A stretch of 64,000 nt of DNA from Leptolinea sp964397625 (GTDB lineage: Bacteria; Chloroflexota; Anaerolineae; Anaerolineales; Anaerolineaceae): contig CAYNJT010000001.1 of assembly GCA_964397625.1 (NCBI GenBank), forward strand, positions 69,704 through 133,703, given 5' to 3'. Position numbers and translations under genes: made by a program. This document shows, in pieces, positions 58,649 through 64,000 of the stretch (positions are counted from its first letter, which is position 1; each line of letters opens with the position of its first letter). The notes under the pieces were generated by a model. That model was not told the origin of the DNA. It did not search any database and saw only the letters and a list, made by a program, of their open reading frames with translations.

Positions 58649-60145
58649 ATGGGTAATATCGTTGAACTGGTGGGAATCAATAAAACCTTCCCGGGTGTGC
58701 ACGCCCTCTCTGACGCCAGACTTGAATTGGAAAAGGGAGAGGTGCACGGGCTGATTGGTGAGAACGGCGCGGGTAAGAGTACGTTAATGAATATCCTCGC
58801 TGGACTGATCACACCGGATCGCGGTGAGATCATCGTAAACGGTGTGAAAAGAGTTTTTCATGATCCGCATGAAGCCCTGATGGCCGGAATTTCCATGATC
58901 CACCAGGAAGTCTGCCTGGTACCAGAAATGACTGTCGCGGAAAATATCTGGATTGGCCGCGAGGAAAAATTCACCCGTTACGGAATCATAGATAAAAAGG
59001 AAATGATCCGGAAAACCCGTGAATTGATGGATCAATTTGGTATTTCCCTGGACGGCGATCAGGTTGTATCTGCTTTGAGTATCGCAGAGATGCAATTGGT
59101 GGAGATCGCGCGTGCGCTTTCCTATGACGCTGACATTCTGATCATGGATGAGCCTACATCGGCGCTCACCAACCGCGAAATCGAGATCTTGTACAGCATT
59201 ATCCGCAGGCTTAAAGAAAAACAGGTTTCCTTCATCTTCATTTCACATAAGATCGAAGAGCTTTTACAAACATGTGACCGGATCACCGTCATGCGCGACT
59301 CGAAATACATCTGCACGTTGAAGACCACCGAAACCAATGCCAATGCGTTGATCTCTTTGATGGTTGGACGTGAATTGAAGAATTATTACCAAAAACAGGC
59401 AGCAAAAATCGGCGAGGTGGTTTTAGAGCTGCGAAATTTCTCACGATCTGGAGAGTTTACCAATATCAATTTCCAGCTTCACCGGGGTGAGATCCTGGGA
59501 ATCTCCGGACTGGTGGGGGCGGGACGTTCGGAAGTCGTGCGGGCATTGTTTGGCATTGACCGCTCCACCAGTGGTGAGATTCTCATAGAAGGCCACCCGG
59601 TGAGCATCACGTCCCCGGAAGACGCGATTAATAATGGCATTGCCATGGTAACCGAAGACCGGGCGCTCTCCGGGTTGGTGCTGGATATGAGCATGATGCA
59701 CAACACCACACTGGTGATCCTTCGCCAGCTATGCCGGCTGGGATTCATACAAAAAAACCGGGAAGAATCCACCAGCCGGGAAATCATCAAACGGCTGCAA
59801 ATAAAAATCTCCGGCATGCAGCAAACCGCCCGGCAATTAAGCGGCGGCAACCAGCAAAAAGTGGTTCTTTCAAAGTGGTTGTTATCCAATCCAAAAGTAT
59901 TGATCCTCGATGAACCCACGCGCGGCATCGACGTGGGCTCGAAGTCGGAAATCTATAAGCTGATGAGTGAATTGACCGGCCAGGGGATGGCTATCCTGAT
60001 GATCTCTTCGGAGCTTCCGGAAATCCTTGGTATGAGCGACCGGATCATTGTGATGCGCGATCGCAAGATCACGTATGAATGCCTGCAAAATGAAGCCACG
60101 CAGGAAAGGATCATGGAATACGCGTTTGGAAGCCTGTCAAAGTAA
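58649..60145 (+). CDS. rbsA: Ribose ABC transporter ATP-binding protein
   Basis: A 498-residue protein with two ABC domains. The first has GENGAGKST (Walker A), a degenerate signature (LSIAEMQLVEIARAL) and LIMDEPTSALT; the second has a degenerate Walker A (GLVGAGRSE), an intact LSGGNQQKV and LILDEPTRGIDVGSK. This asymmetry is characteristic of RbsA/MglA-type sugar ATPases. AGGAG lies nine bases before the ATG. Confidence 0.95.
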   Translation: MGNIVELVGINKTFPGVHALSDARLELEKGEVHGLIGENGAGKSTLMNILAGLITPDRGEIIVNGVKRVFHDPHEALMAGISMIHQEVCLVPEMTVAENIWIGREEKFTRYGIIDKKEMIRKTRELMDQFGISLDGDQVVSALSIAEMQLVEIARALSYDADILIMDEPTSALTNREIEILYSIIRRLKEKQVSFIFISHKIEELLQTCDRITVMRDSKYICTLKTTETNANALISLMVGRELKNYYQKQAAKIGEVVLELRNFSRSGEFTNINFQLHRGEILGISGLVGAGRSEVVRALFGIDRSTSGEILIEGHPVSITSPEDAINNGIAMVTEDRALSGLVLDMSMMHNTTLVILRQLCRLGFIQKNREESTSREIIKRLQIKISGMQQTARQLSGGNQQKVVLSKWLLSNPKVLILDEPTRGIDVGSKSEIYKLMSELTGQGMAILMISSELPEILGMSDRIIVMRDRKITYECLQNEATQERIMEYAFGSLSK

Positions 60146-60180
60146 AGACTTGACCGAAATATTTCAACGAGGTAATAGAT

Positions 60181-61176
60181 ATGGAAGATAAGCTCCATTT
60201 TGAAGGAATCAAATCAGCGATCAATAACTTTTTCGCTCAAAACAAGATCATCCTGGTGTTGATCATTCTGTTTATCGTACTATCCCTGACATCGCCGATT
60301 TTCCTGACAGAAAAGAACCTGATAAATATCCTTCGGCAGATCAGCGTGACAGCCATTGTTGGGGCTGGTTTCACTCTTATGTTGACTTCAGGGGCGATCG
60401 ACCTGTCCATCGGCTCTGTGCTGGCTGTCTCAGCGTTGATCTGCGCCATGTTGCTAAAAGCCAATGTGCCGATCCCGGTCAGCATTACCCTCTCGATTTT
60501 AACTGGAGGGGTCATGGGATTGGTTACCGGTCTGGTAACCAATTACTTCAAGCTTATCCCGTTCATTTCCACATTGGCCTTCATGCAAGCGTATCGCGGT
60601 CTTTCCTGGTTGATCAGCGGCGGACCGCAGATTTTCCAATTTGACCAGCAGTTCCTGAACCTGGGCACCGGTTATATCGGGTTCATCCCAGTTCCGGTTT
60701 TGATCATGATAGGCATTGCCATTCTGACATCCATCATCCTGAACCGCACGAAATTTGGACGGAATATCTGCGCCATTGGCGGTAACCCCACAGCGGCGCG
60801 GGTTTCTGGGATCAATGTCATGAAGACTTCCGTATGGGTGTTCATCTACACAGGTATGATGGCTGCCCTGGCCGGGATCGTGACCACCGCGCGGATGGAT
60901 ATGGCGCGCGCTGACGCGGGCAACGGCATTGAAATGGATGTGATCGCGGCAGTGGTTATTGGCGGAACGTCGCTTAACGGCGGCAAAGGTTCCGTGTTGG
61001 GCACTCTAATCGGCTGCATGATCGTTGGCACTATCAATAATGGATTGACCATTAATGGCGTCAGTCCCTATGTCACCATGGTTGCCAAAGGCCTGATGAT
61101 TGCCATTGCGGTAATCTTCGACAGCCGGGCGAACTTTGTGTTCTCTCGCAAAAGTACTTCAGCCATTGAAAGTTGA
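60181..61176 (+). CDS. rbsC: Ribose ABC transporter permease
   Basis: A 331-residue RbsC-type permease with about ten helices. TAIVGAGFTLMLTSGAIDLS then IGSVLAVSALI and the loop AIGGNPTAARVSGINVMKTS followed by GIVTTARMD, and VVIGGTSLNGGKGSVLGTLIG, are diagnostic. GAGGTAATAG is before the ATG. The esterase gene follows nine bases after the stop. Confidence 0.95.
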   Translation: MEDKLHFEGIKSAINNFFAQNKIILVLIILFIVLSLTSPIFLTEKNLINILRQISVTAIVGAGFTLMLTSGAIDLSIGSVLAVSALICAMLLKANVPIPVSITLSILTGGVMGLVTGLVTNYFKLIPFISTLAFMQAYRGLSWLISGGPQIFQFDQQFLNLGTGYIGFIPVPVLIMIGIAILTSIILNRTKFGRNICAIGGNPTAARVSGINVMKTSVWVFIYTGMMAALAGIVTTARMDMARADAGNGIEMDVIAAVVIGGTSLNGGKGSVLGTLIGCMIVGTINNGLTINGVSPYVTMVAKGLMIAIAVIFDSRANFVFSRKSTSAIES

Positions 61177-61185
61177 CCGGGAAGA

Positions 61186-62160
61186 ATGGAGCAGGTAATG
61201 AAAACAATGGAAAAGATTGTGGAGTGCAAATATGGGCCGTTAAACCCAAAGGTGAACCTGCTGCCTGATTTCTTTTCCGGATTTCAACCTGAAAAGCGGA
61301 AAGAAATACTGGCGGAAGAAGAGAAGTTCTATCGGGAATTGACTGCACCCTTCTCTGTGGATTCGGATATTAACACGGCAATATTATTCGTACCTGCCAG
61401 AGATAAGTACAAAATCAGGGTAAAGAAGTATTCACCACAGAACGTGAAAACGCCTTCTCCCGCGATGGTTTTCTTTCACGGCGGCGGTTTTATCACCTGC
61501 AGCATAGAAACCCACAATTTTGTACCTGCTTATATCGCGCGAAATGCCGGTATCACGGTATTCTCTGTTGAATACCGGCTGGCTCCGGAATTTGAATTTC
61601 CCATTGGCCTGGAAGATTGTTACAGTGTTATCCGGTGGATCGCAGAAAATCACAAAACTCTGCAAATCGATCCGCAAAAGATTTCCCTGTGCGGTGACAG
61701 CAGCGGTGGAAATTTTGCCATGGTGCTTTCCATCATGGCCCGGGATCGCAAAGAGTTTTCGGTGGATAAGCAGGTCTTGATATATCCTGTTACCGACCTG
61801 ACTGGCACGATCCATAAACGGTCAGTTGACGTCTATGGAAAACCGCAGACCAACGAAGATGGGAAAAAAAGTGTCGACTTTATCGCCGCTTATCTGCAAC
61901 ATGGAGAGGATAAGAAGAACCCACTTATTTCCCCCCTCTTCATAAATGACATGGCTGGAATTCCACCCACATTGTTCATTCAGGCGGAGTGCGATATTTT
62001 CCTGGATGACGGCTTGATGCTGGCAAAAAAGCTTCAAGACGGCGGCGTACCGGTTACCTGTGAAGTGTTTGAAGGAATGCCGCATGCCTTTGTCCTGAGA
62101 ACGTATGATGAAACGTTCAGGGCGTTGGAAAGTATCTGTTCTTATCTTAAAAAACCATAG
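61186..62160 (+). CDS. Alpha/beta hydrolase, hormone-sensitive-lipase-type esterase
   Basis: A 324-residue HSL-family carboxylesterase. MVFFHGGGFITCS holds the HGGG oxyanion motif, SLCGDSSGGNFAM the nucleophile Ser, AECDIFLDDG the Asp and GMPHAFVLR the His. The ATG at 61186 is possible; the ATG at 61198 has GGAGCAGG just before it and may be the true start. It lies inside the ribose operon between rbsC and rbsD, so a role in deacylating ribose or nucleoside esters is suggested by context, not shown by sequence. Confidence 0.9.
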   Translation: MEQVMKTMEKIVECKYGPLNPKVNLLPDFFSGFQPEKRKEILAEEEKFYRELTAPFSVDSDINTAILFVPARDKYKIRVKKYSPQNVKTPSPAMVFFHGGGFITCSIETHNFVPAYIARNAGITVFSVEYRLAPEFEFPIGLEDCYSVIRWIAENHKTLQIDPQKISLCGDSSGGNFAMVLSIMARDRKEFSVDKQVLIYPVTDLTGTIHKRSVDVYGKPQTNEDGKKSVDFIAAYLQHGEDKKNPLISPLFINDMAGIPPTLFIQAECDIFLDDGLMLAKKLQDGGVPVTCEVFEGMPHAFVLRTYDETFRALESICSYLKKP

Positions 62161-62195
62161 GTCAATTGATTATCTGGATTGACCTGGAGTGATCC

Positions 62196-62591
62196 ATGAA
62201 AAACAACAATTTGCTCAATGCCGAGATCCTCTCGACGATCGCATCCATGGGCCATAAAGACACGATCACAATCGCGGATTGCGGCCTACCCATTGCGGAA
62301 ACCACAAAGCGCATCGATATCGCGTTGTGCAAAGGCGTACCTGCCTTTCTCGAAACGTTGGATGTCTGCCTTAGTGAATTCCAGCCGGAGAGCGCCATCG
62401 TGGCGGAAGAGATCAGGTTGGCTTCCCCGGAATTTCATCAAGCGATGCTTGAAAGATTGGGGGATATCAAAGTAGACTACATCAGCCATGAGGATTTCAA
62501 AATCGCTTCCGGGAAATCCAAAGCCTGCATTCGAACCGGTGAATGCACACCATATGCGAATATTATCCTGGTATCCGGTTCATTGTTTTAA
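62196..62591 (+). CDS. rbsD: D-ribose pyranase
   Basis: A 131-residue RbsD/FucU-family protein with catalytic His20 in ASMGHKDTITIADCGLP, and the C-terminal RTGECTPYANIIL stretch typical of RbsD. It interconverts pyranose and furanose ribose so the ribokinase gets its substrate. It follows the esterase gene after 35 bases. Confidence 0.95.
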   Translation: MKNNNLLNAEILSTIASMGHKDTITIADCGLPIAETTKRIDIALCKGVPAFLETLDVCLSEFQPESAIVAEEIRLASPEFHQAMLERLGDIKVDYISHEDFKIASGKSKACIRTGECTPYANIILVSGSLF

Positions 62592-62677
62592 AAGCCTGAT
62601 CCGGGTTTCTGTTGACCGGGTAACCATAAGTTCTGACAGTAATCTCAATTAATGGATGTTCTCTGGAGTTTGTGAGC

Positions 62678-63595
62678 ATGGAACCAAAAATCGTTGTGGT
62701 TGGCAGCGCGAATACAGACATGGTCGTTCGAGTCGATCATATCCCCGAGCCGGGGGAAACGATTCTCGGCGGCAACTACCTGCAGGCGTTGGGCGGAAAA
62801 GGAGCCAACCAGGCGGTCGCGGCTGCCCGTCTTGGGGCTGAGGTGACCTTCATCGGCCGGCTGGGTGAAGATATGCTGGGGGACGCGTCTGTTGCTGCCT
62901 ATCACAAAGAGGGAATCTGCACAGACTTTATCTTCCGTGACAGGAACGCGCCTTCTGGTGTAGCTCTGATCATGGTGGATCAGCATGGGGAGAACATTAT
63001 TGCGGTTGCCATGGGGGCTAACGCCGAATTATCCCCGGCAGATATCACGGCCTCGGAAAGCGCCTTTCGTTCCGCGGATTTCTTACTGGTACAGATGGAA
63101 ATTCCAATGGAAACGATCGTCGCGGCTGTTCAGATGGCCAGCCGGTACCATGTACCGGTGATCCTGAATCCGGCTCCGGCGCAGATCCTGCCCGAATCCC
63201 TGACTGGCTGCATTGATTACCTGACACCCAACCAGACAGAGATTTTCAGGCTGGTGAAGAATTCTCCGGGGGCAGACCCGATTGAGGCGGCTCATTATCT
63301 AAAATCTGAACTCAAAGTAAAAAAAGTGATCATCACGCTGGGCAAAAGAGGGGTGCAGATCGTGGATGACAAACCCAGTATGGTTCCCGCGTTTTCAGTC
63401 CAATCTGTGGATACCACCGGAGCAGGGGATGCCTTCAATGGAGGTTTGGCTGTCGCGCTGGCACGCGGTATGGCTCTGGAAGCGGCCGCGAAATACGCCA
63501 ACGCCGTGGCTGCTTTAAGCACAACGCGGCAGGGCGCGCAGCCTTCCATGCCTACAAAAGAGGCTGTTGAGGAATTTCTTTCACATCATAATTAA
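62678..63595 (+). CDS. rbsK: Ribokinase
   Basis: A 305-residue PfkB-family sugar kinase: VVGSANTDMVVRVDHIPEPG then GGKGANQAVAAARLG near the N-terminus, GENIIAVAMGANAEL, and the catalytic DTTGAGDAFNGGLAVALARG with Asp. ATG 62678 is preferred over GTG 62672 because GGAG (62665-62668) is nine bases from it and only three from the GTG. It phosphorylates ribose to ribose-5-phosphate, feeding the PRPP synthetase encoded upstream. It ends the operon and converges on the SRPBCC gene. Confidence 0.93.
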   Translation: MEPKIVVVGSANTDMVVRVDHIPEPGETILGGNYLQALGGKGANQAVAAARLGAEVTFIGRLGEDMLGDASVAAYHKEGICTDFIFRDRNAPSGVALIMVDQHGENIIAVAMGANAELSPADITASESAFRSADFLLVQMEIPMETIVAAVQMASRYHVPVILNPAPAQILPESLTGCIDYLTPNQTEIFRLVKNSPGADPIEAAHYLKSELKVKKVIITLGKRGVQIVDDKPSMVPAFSVQSVDTTGAGDAFNGGLAVALARGMALEAAAKYANAVAALSTTRQGAQPSMPTKEAVEEFLSHHN

Positions 63596-63616
63596 CTGAA
63601 TCTGCAAATCCTCTTC

Positions 63617-64000
63617 TCACCCTTCGAGATACTTCTTCATAGCAGCCAGCATCATCCCCCAGTTCTGCTCAGATTGCAGGCGTTCTTCTTCTGTGTCATT
63701 CATATCCTGGGTCAGTTCGACGCGCGTAGCATTTCCCTCACGGGTCAGCTCAATGGTCACCTTATGATAATACTGCGGCTCGTTGGGCAGGCCGGAAAGC
63801 GGGCTGTAATGACTGTATTGCAGCCGCTGTTCCGGGATCATCTGCAGGATCACCCCGCGGTCTTCATAGGGTTTGCCCTGCCATTCCCCTTTCCAGATGA
63901 TGGGGCTGCCCACGTGCCAGTCGGATACGGCATTCGCGCCGAACATGTAGTGTTTGATATCGCCGGGAGTGATGAGCGCGTGCCAGACACGCTTGACTGG
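63617..64000 (-). CDS. SRPBCC/AHSA1-family protein, 5' end outside the window
   Basis: The last 127 residues are visible (PVKRVWHALITPGDIKHYMF, then GSPIIWKGEWQGKPYEDRG and a C-terminal LQSEQNWGMMLAAMKKYLEG), typical of the AHSA1-like group. The reading frame is open to the right edge. A second member in this window is at 53883-54416. It converges with rbsK, 21 bases apart. Confidence 0.88.
   Translation of the reverse strand, partial: PVKRVWHALITPGDIKHYMFGANAVSDWHVGSPIIWKGEWQGKPYEDRGVILQMIPEQRLQYSHYSPLSGLPNEPQYYHKVTIELTREGNATRVELTQDMNDTEEERLQSEQNWGMMLAAMKKYLEG

Noticed and set aside
1..64000. tRNA, rRNA, CRISPR arrays, insertion sequences or prophage genes
   Set aside because: No cloverleaf, regularly spaced repeats, transposase, integrase or phage structural genes were recognised in any frame.

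Overview
The window is 64 kb of a moderate-GC bacterial chromosome scaffold. Two runs of exactly 100 N (53204-53303 and 56175-56274) mark scaffold joins, so this is probably a draft or metagenome-assembled genome. The gene set best fits the phylum Chloroflexota, class Anaerolineae: lipoprotein-type substrate-binding proteins without visible outer-membrane genes, several very large GT-C/YfhO membrane proteins, an archaeal-type aspartyl-tRNA synthetase, an I-type/D-type chelatase read as one unit, and rbs and opp uptake operons. This assignment is inference; no rRNA, tRNA, CRISPR array, IS element or prophage was found. Almost every base is coding and no gene-free stretch exceeds about 210 bases outside the N gaps.

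Layout. 1-8.7 kb: end of a glucan phosphorylase, a DUF2179 membrane protein, an NfeD-type membrane protease, a single-gene dnaK unit with its own terminator, then a divergent pair (YfhO-like membrane protein and a C39-like peptidase/TPR protein) whose -10 boxes lie only 6-7 bases from the start codons. 8.8-16.8 kb: sbcD, a CNNM/CorC transporter, sbcC, two GT4 glycosyltransferases and a DinB-like protein in one tight co-directional run. 16.9-31.3 kb: membrane glycosyltransferases, polX, birA, gyrA, a protein with six membrane repeats, and xpt. 31.3-35.2 kb: maf, a lipoprotein penicillin-binding protein and rsgA, overlapping or nearly so. 35.3-43.2 kb: an oligopeptide ABC operon (two ATPases, binding protein, two permeases) followed by a second solute-binding lipoprotein. 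43.3-50.9 kb: a cNMP-domain protein with a NifU-domain protein, then a long minus-strand run (B12-binding mutase subunit, meaB, aspS, GNAT, prs, mutM, proline-rich membrane protein). 51.1-53.2 kb: a chelatase I-type AAA+ gene joined to a D-type VWA segment through an A9 run and an A_AAA_AAG heptamer directly before the stop codon. 53.3-56.2 kb: CBS protein, HhH protein, SRPBCC protein and a solitary beta-class DNA methyltransferase with a decayed second copy of its 5' end. 56.3-63.6 kb: a LacI-regulated ribose operon (lacI-rbsB-rbsA-rbsC-esterase-rbsD-rbsK).

How the parts work together. The ribose cluster is a complete uptake and phosphorylation route (binding protein, ATPase, permease, pyranase, ribokinase) under a LacI-family repressor with three 12-bp-phased operator cores next to its promoter; it also carries an HSL-type esterase, which suggests that acylated ribose or nucleoside esters may be substrates. 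prs and xpt elsewhere in the window use ribose-5-phosphate and PRPP. The meaB/B12-binding pair and the chelatase unit both point to cobalamin metabolism. The main points for a second look are the chelatase frameshift site, the orphan perfect Shine-Dalgarno sequences and hairpins bracketing both uptake-operon binding-protein genes, the nested RNA helices upstream of rbsB, the leaderless promoters, and the six-repeat membrane protein.
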